NCBI GenBank assembly: GCA_031404815.1
Contig: JANNIH010000076.1
Span: forward strand, 1-64,000
Source: DASYKS01 sp031404815
GTDB lineage: Bacteria; Acidobacteriota; Thermoanaerobaculia; Multivoradales; UBA5704
DNA: 64,000 nucleotides
Reading direction: 5' to 3'
Both the position numbers and the translations under genes were made by a program. The notes under the pieces were generated by a model. It was given only the letters and a program-made list of their open reading frames with translations, was not told the origin of the DNA and made no database searches. Positions 41,509-49,502 of the stretch are shown here, piece after piece (within the stretch, counting starts at the first letter, position 1; the number at the start of each line of letters is the position of its first letter).

Positions 41509-42474
41509 ATGCGATATCATGCGCCCGTGTCCTCCCCCCCGCTCCTTCGCTCTGCCTCGGTCCTTCCCCTGGCCTTCCTCGCCGCATGTGCCGTCGCTCC
41601 GCGAATCGTCGAGCCGGCGCCCGGTCGCATCCAGGTCGCGGTGAGCGTGCCGCCTCAGGCGTATTTCGTCGATCGGATCGGTGGTTCCCGGGTGGCGGTC
41701 CAGGTGATGATCCCACCCGGGGCTTCGGAGACCAGCTATTCCCCGAGCCCGCGGCAGCTGGTGGCGCTCACCCGGGCGCGGCTGTATGTCAAGGTCGGGC
41801 ACCCGGCGTTTCTGTTCGAAGCGAACCAGATCGACCGCGTCTTGGCCGAGCACCGGGAGATCCGGGTGGTCGACATGTCGGCCGGGATCGAGCCGATCCT
41901 GGAAGGTGAAGGGGAGGGGCGCCCCGAGGCCCGCGGTTTCTTCGGTGAAGAGCACGGTCACGAAGCGCACGCGACCCACACCGGTGGCGACCCCCACGTC
42001 TGGGTGGCCCCCGCGACGGTTCGGGTCGCCGCGGGCAACATCGCCCGTGCGCTGGCCGCCGTCGATCCGGAGCATGCCGCGGAGTACGGCCGGAACCTCC
42101 GCTCCTTCGTCGCCGAGATCGACGCGCTCGACCGCGAGATCCGCGCGAGCCTGGCGGCCGGCCCCACCCGCCGGTTCATGGTCTACCACCCGGCCTGGGG
42201 TTATTTCGCCCGCGAATACGGGCTCGAACAGGTGGCGATCGAAACCGGCGGGCGCGAGCCCTCGGCGGCGCGCCTGATCGAGATGATCGATCGCGGCCGA
42301 CGCGAGGGGGTGCGCGCCGTCTTTGTGCAGCGCGGTTTCGCGCGCAAGAGCGCCGAGGTGATCGCCGAGGCGCTCGGCGGCGAAGTCGTGGTGGTCGATC
42401 CGATGGCCTACGACTGGAGCGCGAGCCTGCGCGCCGCCACCTACGCCTTCCGTCGGGAGCTCGGCCGTGGCTGA
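41509..42474 (+). CDS. znuA: Zinc/manganese ABC transporter, substrate-binding lipoprotein
   Basis: About 321 residues. A lipoprotein signal (VLPLAFLAAC) anchors it at the membrane. The cluster A-1 solute-binding fold is shown by VAVSVPPQAYFVDRIGG, a histidine-rich loop EEHGHEAHATHTGGDPHVW (metal collection), and metal ligand segments VYHPAWGYFAREYG and VVDPMAYDW. ATG at 41509 is chosen; a TTG two codons earlier is possible. GGAGGTAGGGGGGAGG is upstream. Zinc is more likely than manganese because of the His loop, but this is not proven. Confidence 0.88.
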   Translation: MRYHAPVSSPPLLRSASVLPLAFLAACAVAPRIVEPAPGRIQVAVSVPPQAYFVDRIGGSRVAVQVMIPPGASETSYSPSPRQLVALTRARLYVKVGHPAFLFEANQIDRVLAEHREIRVVDMSAGIEPILEGEGEGRPEARGFFGEEHGHEAHATHTGGDPHVWVAPATVRVAAGNIARALAAVDPEHAAEYGRNLRSFVAEIDALDREIRASLAAGPTRRFMVYHPAWGYFAREYGLEQVAIETGGREPSAARLIEMIDRGRREGVRAVFVQRGFARKSAEVIAEALGGEVVVVDPMAYDWSASLRAATYAFRRELGRG

Positions 42475-43270
42475 TTCGATCGGAACGCGACAGGCACGCT
42501 CCAGGGCGGCACTTCCGATCGAGCCCCACGAGTCCGAAAATCCGGTGATCGAGGTCCGGGAGGTCTCGTTCGGCTATGGCACCGACCTCGTGCTCGAAGG
42601 GGTGAACCTCAAGATCTACCCGCGCGACTACCTGGCGATTCTGGGGCCGAACGGCGGCGGCAAGACGACGTTGATCAAGCTGCTGCTCGGCCTGCTTCGC
42701 CCGCGCTCGGGCGAGATCGTGGTCTCGCTCCCCGACCGTCCCGGCAGGCTCGGCTACGTGCCGCAGTTCTCTACGTTCGACCGCAGCTTTCCGCTCCGGG
42801 TGCTCGAAGTCGTGCGCATGGGGCGGATCTCGCGCCGTAGCCTGCTCGGCCCCTACAACCGGGACGACCAACGCGCGGCCGAGGCGATGCTCGAACGGTT
42901 GCATCTGGCGGACCTCGCCAATCGGCCGATCCGCGAGCTGTCGGGCGGCCAGATGCAGCGCGTGCTGATCGCCCGGGCGCTCGTCTCGGAGCCCGCGATC
43001 CTCTTTCTCGATGAGCCGACCGCCTCGATCGACGCCGAATCGCGCGAGACGCTGCGCGAGCTGCTGCTGGAGCTGAACCGGCAGATCCCGATCGTCGTGG
43101 TCACCCACGATCCGACCTCGATCGCCTCCGCGGTCCGCCACGTCGCCTGCGTCAACCGCGGCCTCCACTACCACCACGAGCTCACCTCCGAGGCGCTCGA
43201 AGAAGCGTACGGTTGCCCCGTCGAGCTGCTCGGCCACGGCGTGCCGCATCGCGTGTTGCACTCGCACTGA
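42467..43270 (+). CDS. znuC: Zinc/manganese ABC transporter ATP-binding protein
   Basis: A 267-residue ABC ATPase with GTG start at 42467 overlapping znuA by 8 bp. Walker A is GPNGGGKTT near residue 59, the signature LSGGQMQR near 164 and Walker B ILFLDEPTASID. The N-terminal 25 residues are an unusual extension, and the C-terminus is His-containing (HRVLHSH, GLHYHHELT). It powers uptake together with the permease that follows 10 bp downstream. Confidence 0.93.
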   Translation: MADSIGTRQARSRAALPIEPHESENPVIEVREVSFGYGTDLVLEGVNLKIYPRDYLAILGPNGGGKTTLIKLLLGLLRPRSGEIVVSLPDRPGRLGYVPQFSTFDRSFPLRVLEVVRMGRISRRSLLGPYNRDDQRAAEAMLERLHLADLANRPIRELSGGQMQRVLIARALVSEPAILFLDEPTASIDAESRETLRELLLELNRQIPIVVVTHDPTSIASAVRHVACVNRGLHYHHELTSEALEEAYGCPVELLGHGVPHRVLHSH

Positions 43271-43280
43271 AGGTTCTTGC

Positions 43281-44132
43281 ATGCCCTCGCTCCTCGACGC
43301 CCTCGCCTACGATTTCGTCCGCCACGCGATCCTCGCGGGGGTGCTCGCGGCGATCCTCTGCGGCGTCATCGGCCCGTTCGTGGTGGTGAAACGACTGGCG
43401 TTCATCGGCGGCGGGATCAGCCACGCCGCGTTCGGTGGCCTCGGCCTCTGCTTCTTTCTGGGGCTGAACCCGATCTGGGGCGCGATCGGTGTCTCCCTTC
43501 TGTTCGCGATCCTGCTCGGCCTTGTGGACACCGAGAAGGTCCGCTCGCAAGACGCGCTGATCGGCGTGCTCTGGGCGGCGGGGGTGGCCGTGGGCATCGT
43601 GTTCATCGCGAAGACCCCGGGCTATGCGCCGAACCTGATGACCTACCTGTTCGGCAACATCCTGCTGGTCACCCGGACCGATGTTTGGATCACGTTCGGG
43701 CTCTCCACCGCCGTGCTCGCGACCGTCGCTCTGTTCTACAAGGGATTGGTCGCGGTCGCGTTCGACGAGGTGTTCGCCCGCGTCCAGGGTGCGCCGGTCC
43801 GCTTCCTGCGCACGCTCCTGCTGGTGCTGATGGCGCTCACCGTGGTGATCTTGATCCAGGTCGTGGGGATCATCCTGGTGATCGCTCTGCTCACCATCCC
43901 GCCGGTGATCGCGCTCATGCTCTGCCGCGATCTCAAATGGGTGATCCTCACTTCGGTCGGGTTGGGCGTCGCGATGACGCTCGCGGGCTTATGGATCTCC
44001 TACGAAGCGGACCTCCCCTCCGGCCCCGCGATCATCCTGCTCGGCACCGCCGTCCTGCTCGCCGTCTACGCCGCCCGCCGCACCTGGAAGAAGGGCGGTC
44101 TGGAGATTCGCGGACCGGGCGAGCGGGCTTAA
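43281..44132 (+). CDS. znuB: Zinc/manganese ABC transporter permease
   Basis: A 283-residue ABC-3 family permease with about eight helices. GPFVVVKRLAFIGGGISHAAFGGLGLCF is the typical N-terminal loop (here shown by FIGGGISHAAFGG), and VGIILVIALLTIPPVIALM is the conserved later helix. It forms the membrane channel for metal delivered by the binding protein at 41509. No Zur/Fur gene or Zur box was recognised in this window. Confidence 0.93.
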   Translation: MPSLLDALAYDFVRHAILAGVLAAILCGVIGPFVVVKRLAFIGGGISHAAFGGLGLCFFLGLNPIWGAIGVSLLFAILLGLVDTEKVRSQDALIGVLWAAGVAVGIVFIAKTPGYAPNLMTYLFGNILLVTRTDVWITFGLSTAVLATVALFYKGLVAVAFDEVFARVQGAPVRFLRTLLLVLMALTVVILIQVVGIILVIALLTIPPVIALMLCRDLKWVILTSVGLGVAMTLAGLWISYEADLPSGPAIILLGTAVLLAVYAARRTWKKGGLEIRGPGERA

Positions 44133-44190
44133 CGGCTAGAATCCCCCTGCCACCGCCTGCTCCGACCGGGCGCCTAAAGGGCATTTCCCC

Positions 44191-46434
44191 ATGAACCGCT
44201 CGACTTTCGCCATTTTTGGGATGCTGACCATGCTTGCGACGCTTTCTTCGGTTTTGCCTCTTCCGGCTCACGCCCAATCTTCGAACTCACCGGCCGCCAT
44301 CGATCGCGCCATCGCCGCCGCGGTCGCCTTGCATGGCGAGGGGGAGCGGGAGCGGATCTCGCGCGGCGCGCGCCAGGTCGCGGCGCGGTGGTGGGCGGAG
44401 GATGGCGACGAGGCCGCGTTTTCCGCGTTCTGCCGCGAGCAGCTGATCACCGACCCTCTGGAGCTGGCCGCTACGTTCGTCCGGCTGGAGACGGCATTCG
44501 AGCAGATCTACGGCCATCTGTACGAGGTGCGCCGCGATCTGCGCCGCGTGTTCGACCTCGACCTCGGTCCGATCGGCAAGGCGGATGAGCTGCTCGGTCA
44601 GCTCGATCTCTCGGCCCACGCGACGGACGATCTGTTCAAGACCAAAGTCGCGTTCCTGGTGCTGCTCAACTTTCCTCTCGATTCGCTCGGCGACCGGTTG
44701 GGGAGAGGTGCCTCCTGGGATCGCAACACCTGGGCGATCTCGCGCCTGGTCGAAATGTTCGAGCAGCGCGTCGCCCCCGCCGCGATCCAAGAGACCTCGC
44801 GCGTCTATTCGAACGCCGACAGCTACATCTCGGCCATGAACATCCGGCTCGATCGGCTGATCGACGGCACCGGTGTGAAGCTGTTTCCGGAAGGGCTCCG
44901 CCTGATCTCCCACTGGGGCCTGCGCGACGAGCTCGCCTCGCACTATCAGGAGGATGCGGACGGCCGCGCGCTCGATCGGCAGCAGATGATCTACCGGGTG
45001 ATGCAGCGGATCATTCGCCAGGAGATTCCGGCGGTGGTGATCGACAACGCCGACCTGCTCTGGAACCCGGAGACCAACGAAGTCCTGCCGGTTGCGGGCG
45101 GCCAACCCGTGGATCCGGCCACGATCCAGGTGCGCGAGGCGGACGTGCGCTACGCCAAGCTGCTCGAAGTGTTCCATGCCGAGCGCGGCATCGACCCCTT
45201 CACGCCGAGCGTCCCCTCTCTGATCGACCGTCAGTTCAATGCGAACCGCCAGGTCCCGGAGGCGGAGGTCGAAGCGCTGTTGATCTCGGTGCTCGAATCG
45301 GCGGAGGTGGGCGATCTGGCGCGACTCATCCGCCAAAAGCTCGGCCGGCCGCTCGCGCCGTTCGACATCTGGTACGCGGGCTTCAAACCGCGGAGCGGCC
45401 ACACCGAGGCGGATCTGGACGCCATCGTCCAGGCGAAGTACCCGAATCTCGCGGCGTTCCAGCAGGGGCTGCCCGTGCTGCTCGGCCAGCTCGGCTTCGC
45501 GCCCGACCGGGCGAAGTTTCTCGCGGATCGGATCGTCGTCGATCCCGCGCGTGGCGCCGGCCACGCCATGCCCGCCGTACGGCGGGAGGACAGGGTCCAC
45601 CTGCGCACCCGGGTGCCCTCCGGGGGGATGGATTACAAGGGGTACAACATCGCCCTCCACGAGCTCGGTCACAATGTCGAGCAGGTCTTTTCGCTCCACG
45701 GCATCGACCACTGGACGCTCGCGGGGGTGCCGAACAACGCGTTCACCGAGGCGCTCGCGTTCGTCTTCCAGCACCGAGATCTGGAACTGCTCGGCCTGGG
45801 CAAGCAAGATGAAGACGCCCGTCGCGCCGAAGAGCTCGCCACCCTCTGGACTACGTACGAAATCTCGGGTGTGTCGCTGGTCGACATGCGGGTCTGGCGC
45901 TGGCTTTACGCCCACCCGAATGCCACGCCGGCCGAAGTGCGCGAAGCGACGGTCGGCATCGCGCGCGAAGTCTGGAATCGCTGGTACGCGCCCCATTTCG
46001 GCGTGCGCGACTCCGAGATCCTCGCCGTCTACTCCCACATGATCGCCTTCGGCCTCTACCTCCCCGACTACGCGCTCGGCCACCTGATCGCCTTTCAGGT
46101 CGCAGAGCAGTTCCAAAAAGGGGACTTCGGCACCGAAATCGAACGGGTGGCAAAGTTTGGCCGCCTGACGCCCGACGCCTGGATGCGCGGCGCGGTGGGC
46201 GCCCCCCTATCCGCTCGGCCGCTTCTGTCCGCGGTGCAGAAGGCGCTAACGGCGAAGCCGGATTCAGGTGCCGAAGGAGAGGGCGCCACGGCGACCGAGT
46301 CATTCCTAGATACTGCGTTGAGTATGCAGCTCGAAGGTCCACCGGATCGCCCGGCCGGTTCTCACGCCCCTCTTCGGAGCGGAAGCGACAGAGTCCGTAT
46401 CGACTCTTTGGTGCGCGAGAACGAAAACGGGTGA
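44191..46434 (+). CDS. Secreted gluzincin metallopeptidase (M3-like)
   Basis: A 747-residue protein with a signal peptide (LTMLATLSSVLPLPAHAQ). The zinc site HELGH is at about residues 490-494, and the third ligand is the glutamate in NAFTEALAFVFQHRD near 519, the layout of M3/M32-type peptidases. The long N-terminal helical part is typical of this group. Substrates are probably short peptides in the periplasm. Residues after about 690 (EGEGATATESFLDTALS to the end) are low-complexity and may be a read-through of an older gene end. It stands 58 bp after znuB, a second possible link to zinc. Confidence 0.8.
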   Translation: MNRSTFAIFGMLTMLATLSSVLPLPAHAQSSNSPAAIDRAIAAAVALHGEGERERISRGARQVAARWWAEDGDEAAFSAFCREQLITDPLELAATFVRLETAFEQIYGHLYEVRRDLRRVFDLDLGPIGKADELLGQLDLSAHATDDLFKTKVAFLVLLNFPLDSLGDRLGRGASWDRNTWAISRLVEMFEQRVAPAAIQETSRVYSNADSYISAMNIRLDRLIDGTGVKLFPEGLRLISHWGLRDELASHYQEDADGRALDRQQMIYRVMQRIIRQEIPAVVIDNADLLWNPETNEVLPVAGGQPVDPATIQVREADVRYAKLLEVFHAERGIDPFTPSVPSLIDRQFNANRQVPEAEVEALLISVLESAEVGDLARLIRQKLGRPLAPFDIWYAGFKPRSGHTEADLDAIVQAKYPNLAAFQQGLPVLLGQLGFAPDRAKFLADRIVVDPARGAGHAMPAVRREDRVHLRTRVPSGGMDYKGYNIALHELGHNVEQVFSLHGIDHWTLAGVPNNAFTEALAFVFQHRDLELLGLGKQDEDARRAEELATLWTTYEISGVSLVDMRVWRWLYAHPNATPAEVREATVGIAREVWNRWYAPHFGVRDSEILAVYSHMIAFGLYLPDYALGHLIAFQVAEQFQKGDFGTEIERVAKFGRLTPDAWMRGAVGAPLSARPLLSAVQKALTAKPDSGAEGEGATATESFLDTALSMQLEGPPDRPAGSHAPLRSGSDRVRIDSLVRENENG

Positions 46435-46569
46435 GGCCGGCCAAGCCTCACCCTCCGAACTACCTACAAACTACGACGACGATCTCGATCTCGCTTACTT
46501 CGTCGGTTGTGCCGTGCCTGCAATCCGTGGGAGCTCCCCGGGACGGTGCGCACGGCGCATCCTGCGAGA

Positions 46570-46932
46570 TCAGACTTCCGGCGGTGCGGGCTTCGCCTTC
46601 GGCTTGCGGCCTCGCTTGGCCCGGTGCTCGGAGCGGATGTTGAAGCTTTCGAGTACCGGGTTGGCCCAACCGAAGTGGGCACGGGCGACCGCTGCGAGAT
46701 TCCGGAAGCCTTCGCTGGCTTCTTTGGTCTGCTGCCGGCGGAGGATCACCGAGTCCGTCAGCTGGCCGCGCAGCATCTGAACGGTCTCCTGAGTGGTGCG
46801 AAGAGCGTCGACCCGTCGGCGGATCTCGGCGAGGTGAGTCTCGCCGCCCGGGATTCCGGGAACCGCCTCTTGGATGTTCTGGATCGTCACGTCGCACTGG
46901 TTGATCTTGGCCCCGAACGTCGTGTCTTTCAT
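46570..46932 (-). CDS. Small protein of unknown function with basic tail
   Basis: A 120-residue protein from the ATG at 46932, supported by AAGGAGG at the right distance. The sequence is mainly helical: TIQNIQEAVPGIPGG, EIRRRVDALRTTQETVQML and LRRQQTKEASEGFRNLAAVA. It ends in a lysine/proline/arginine tail (RAKRGRKPKAKPAPPEV) like those that bind nucleic acid. No membrane part and no known family. Codons upstream in frame are the 21-bp array and are not part of the gene. It is divergent from mraZ, with the array between them. Confidence 0.65.
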   Translation of the reverse strand: MKDTTFGAKINQCDVTIQNIQEAVPGIPGGETHLAEIRRRVDALRTTQETVQMLRGQLTDSVILRRQQTKEASEGFRNLAAVARAHFGWANPVLESFNIRSEHRAKRGRKPKAKPAPPEV

Positions 46933-47025
46933 ACTGCCTCCTTCTAGGAAACGGACCGCGGAATGCGGCCCGGAGTGGCTGGCGGGAAGGCCCCCGGGAA
47001 AAGGGGCGTTACGTTCGCGGAATTC

Positions 47026-47382
47026 GATTTCGCGGGAGAGAAATTCGATTTCGCGGACCGGATGAACGATTTCGCGAACCAAGAAATCGATTTCGCGGGA
47101 GAGAAAATCGACTTCCTCGGTGGGAAAACCGACTTTCCGGTCCGGATGAACGACTTCGCGGACCAGAAAACCGACTTTCCCGGAGAGAAAACCGACTTCG
47201 CGGACCAAGAAGTCGATTTTCTGAGCGGGTAAATCGAATTCGCCGATGAGAAAACCGACTTTCCCGGCGGGAAAACTGACTTTCCGATCCGGAAAATCGA
47301 CTTCGCGAACCGGGAAATCGAATTCGCCGGGCAGATCACCGGCTCGACGGTCCGGAAGTCGAGCTCCGTGATCCGTAGGATC
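47026..47382. repeat. 21-bp-period tandem array, third and unrelated sequence
   Basis: About 15 units of exactly 21 bp (47026-47340) plus two degenerate ones to 47382. Units begin GATTTCGCGG or GACTTTCCCGG and end in GAAAATC, GAAAACC or GATGAAC. Variants recur (ATGAAC-ending units 2 and 6; GGGAGAG units 1, 4 and 8), hinting at a higher-order duplication. All units point the same way. The minus strand gives heptads (VREIEFL, SREIDFL). It does not share sequence with arrays 1 and 2, only the unit length. Confidence 0.85.
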
Positions 47383-47640
47383 GGGTGCGAGGTGGCGGCG
47401 GCGGCGATCATCACGAGCTGAACGCTATCGATCGGGATTCGAGAAATCTGCACGAAAAAGGGCCTAAAATTGCCCCTTATCGGCGCTTGAAGTTTCCGGC
47501 GATTTGGTGTAACGCCAACCTCCTCCCGTCACGCCGAGCTCCCGCCGGCCGCGCCTGGGCGGCCTGTTTTAGATCCCCGCCCGATTCGGCGTCGTCCCCT
47601 CCCCTCGACCCGCCCAGGCCTCCCATTTTGGTACCCCTGG

Positions 47641-47701
47641 TGGAGTCTTGGTGGTATTCAGTGGAAGAAATTGGACAGAAATGGAGTAAAGGGACTAGAA
47701 T
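47641..47701 (+). promoter_or_regulatory. Probable MraZ operator and dcw promoter
   Basis: TGG triplets at 47652, 47662, 47672 and 47682 are exactly 10 bp apart, with one more at 47641; each is followed by A or T. MraZ of other bacteria binds direct TGGN repeats of about this period upstream of its own gene. A promoter candidate overlaps them: TTGGAC (47671-47676), a 19-base spacer and TAGAAT (47696-47701), 35 bp before the mraZ ATG. Confidence 0.65.
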
Positions 47702-47736
47702 CGCCGTCCAAATAGCTGGACCCAAAGGCGGGGGTC

Positions 47737-48180
47737 ATGTTCCGGGGTAGCTCACCAGCCAAGATCGACGAGAAAGGTCGCCTCAAGGTGCCGACGGATT
47801 TCCGTCGGTTCGTAGAGGAGAGGTATGGCCGCGACCTTTTCGTGACCTCGATCCACGGCGATTGCGCGCGGCTCTATCCGCTGCCGGTCTGGGAAGAGAT
47901 CGAGGGGAAGCTCCAGGCGATGCCCTCGGCCGACCCGTCCAAGCAGCGGTTCTTGGAGCGGGCGAGCTACTTCGGCCAGCAGGTCCGGCTCGACGATCAG
48001 GGGCGCTTGGTGATCCCTCAGATCCTGCGCGAGAGCGCCGGCATGAGCGGCGACGTGGTGGTCATGGCGCAGATCGACCACCTGATCGTCTGGAACCACG
48101 AGCGGTTGGTCGCCCGCCTGGCCGAGCAGCCGTTCTCCGAAGACGACTCCCGCGCACTCGCGGAGCGCGGCGGAATCTGA
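47737..48180 (+). CDS. mraZ: Transcriptional regulator MraZ
   Basis: A 147-residue protein with two AbrB-like halves: GSSPAKIDEKGRLKVPTDFR near the start and VRLDDQGRLVIPQILRESAG in the middle. MraZ forms a ring and represses the dcw operon. Start is the ATG at 47737, with GGCGGGGGT before it. It is the first gene of the dcw operon, which continues to ftsZ; the TGG direct repeats just upstream are its probable operator. Confidence 0.96.
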   Translation: MFRGSSPAKIDEKGRLKVPTDFRRFVEERYGRDLFVTSIHGDCARLYPLPVWEEIEGKLQAMPSADPSKQRFLERASYFGQQVRLDDQGRLVIPQILRESAGMSGDVVVMAQIDHLIVWNHERLVARLAEQPFSEDDSRALAERGGI

Positions 48181-48216
48181 AGCCGTGCGACTTCCGCGCG
48201 ACGAGAGCGAACGCCT

Positions 48217-49161
48217 GTGGCCGCCCGGCATGTCCCCGTCCTGCTCCGCGAGGTGGTGGAGCTGCTCGCGCCCGAACGGGGCGGAATCTTTGTCGACGTC
48301 ACCCTGGGGTTGGGAGGGCATGCCGAGGCGCTCCTCAATGCCCACCCCGACGTCGAGCTGGTGGGGATCGATCGCGACCGCCAAGCGCTCGATCTGGCGC
48401 GCGAGCGCCTCGCGCCCTTCGGGGGTCGGGTGCGCTTGCTCGAAGGAAATTTTGCCGACCTCGGCGGTTTGCTCCGCGGGGCCGGGATCGGCCGGGTGGC
48501 GGGAATTCTCGCCGACCTCGGCGTTTCGTCATTGCAGCTCGATTCGCCGGAACGGGGCTTCAGCTTCCGTTTCGGCGGACCGCTCGACATGCGCATGGGC
48601 CACGAAGGCCTCTGCGCAGCGGACATCGTGAACGAAAGCTCGGAGGAAGAATTGGCCAAGATCTTCTGGGAGTACGGCGAGGAACGGCAGTCGCGGCGCA
48701 TTGCGCGCGCGATCGTCGCGGCGCGTCGAGAGAAGCCGCTCGAGACCACCTCCGAACTCAAGAAGGCGATCGAACGGGGCAAGGCGCACGAGCCGAGAGA
48801 CCGCAACCGAGAGGGGCGCGTCGACCCGGCGACCCGGGTGTTTCAGGCGCTGCGGATCGAAGTCAACCAGGAGCTGTCGGGGCTCGAGCGCTTTCTCGAT
48901 CAGGCGGTCGACGAGCTCGACGCCGAGGGCCGCCTGGTGATCATTTCGTACCACAGCTTGGAAGATCGGATCGTCAAGAACACGCTGCGCGGTCTCCACC
49001 GCGGCGAAATCGATCTGATCACCGGCCGGCCCCGTTCGGAGACCCAGGCGATCGAGGTACTGACCAAGCGGCCGGTGCGCCCGAGTGACGAGGAAGTCGC
49101 GATCAACCCGCGCTCGCGCTCGGCGCGGTTGCGCGCCGCGCGGAGGTTGGAGAGCCGGTGA
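48217..49161 (+). CDS. rsmH: 16S rRNA (cytosine1402-N4)-methyltransferase RsmH
   Basis: A 314-residue protein with GTG start. HVPVLLREVVELL, VDVTLGLGGHAEALL (SAM motif), ILADLGVSSLQLD, RGFSFRFGGPLDMRM and VISYHSLEDRIVK are RsmH hallmarks. It methylates C1402 of 16S rRNA in the decoding region. It lies 36 bp after mraZ and overlaps ftsL by 4 bp. Confidence 0.97.
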   Translation: MAARHVPVLLREVVELLAPERGGIFVDVTLGLGGHAEALLNAHPDVELVGIDRDRQALDLARERLAPFGGRVRLLEGNFADLGGLLRGAGIGRVAGILADLGVSSLQLDSPERGFSFRFGGPLDMRMGHEGLCAADIVNESSEEELAKIFWEYGEERQSRRIARAIVAARREKPLETTSELKKAIERGKAHEPRDRNREGRVDPATRVFQALRIEVNQELSGLERFLDQAVDELDAEGRLVIISYHSLEDRIVKNTLRGLHRGEIDLITGRPRSETQAIEVLTKRPVRPSDEEVAINPRSRSARLRAARRLESR

Positions 49162-49502
49162 GGAATGCCTACGCCTTCACCCGGCCGGTCGCGAACGCGT
49201 ACCTGGTGCGCGAGCGCGACCGCAAGCGCCTGCGCGAGCTCGCTCTCGTGCTGGTCGCGGTGGGGACGTTGGGGATCGGTCTGCTCTCCTACACCTGGAT
49301 CCATCTCGAAGTGCTCTCGACCGGCTACAAGATCGACAAGCTGGAAAAGCAGCTCCGGGAGATGACCCGCACCGAGCGCCAACTCGCGCTCGAAGCCGCC
49401 TACCTCGCGAGCCCCCAGCGGATCGAGGAGCGCGCCCGGCAGGAGCTTGGGCTCGAGCCGCCGTCGCTCGCCCGCGTGATCTTCTGGGAGGAGCTGCCGT
49501 GA
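49158..49502 (+). CDS. ftsL: Cell division protein FtsL
   Basis: A 114-residue bitopic protein with GTG start overlapping the rsmH stop. The single helix (LALVLVAVGTLGIGLLSYTW) is followed by a coiled coil with leucine heptads (KIDKLEKQLREM, TERQLALEAAYL) and a conserved end (ARQELGLEPP). FtsL acts in the divisome with FtsB and FtsQ and helps activate FtsWI. Low sequence conservation is normal; position before ftsI supports the call. Confidence 0.88.
   Translation: MRNAYAFTRPVANAYLVRERDRKRLRELALVLVAVGTLGIGLLSYTWIHLEVLSTGYKIDKLEKQLREMTRTERQLALEAAYLASPQRIEERARQELGLEPPSLARVIFWEELP

Noticed and set aside
44287..46116. A 609-codon minus-strand open frame opposite the metallopeptidase
   Set aside because: Antisense shadow of a gene with signal peptide and HELGH site; no own motifs or ribosome site.
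46944..47453. Open frames on both strands over array 3
   Set aside because: They follow from the stop-free 21-bp unit; several frames are open at once, and the downstream gene has its own start at 46932.
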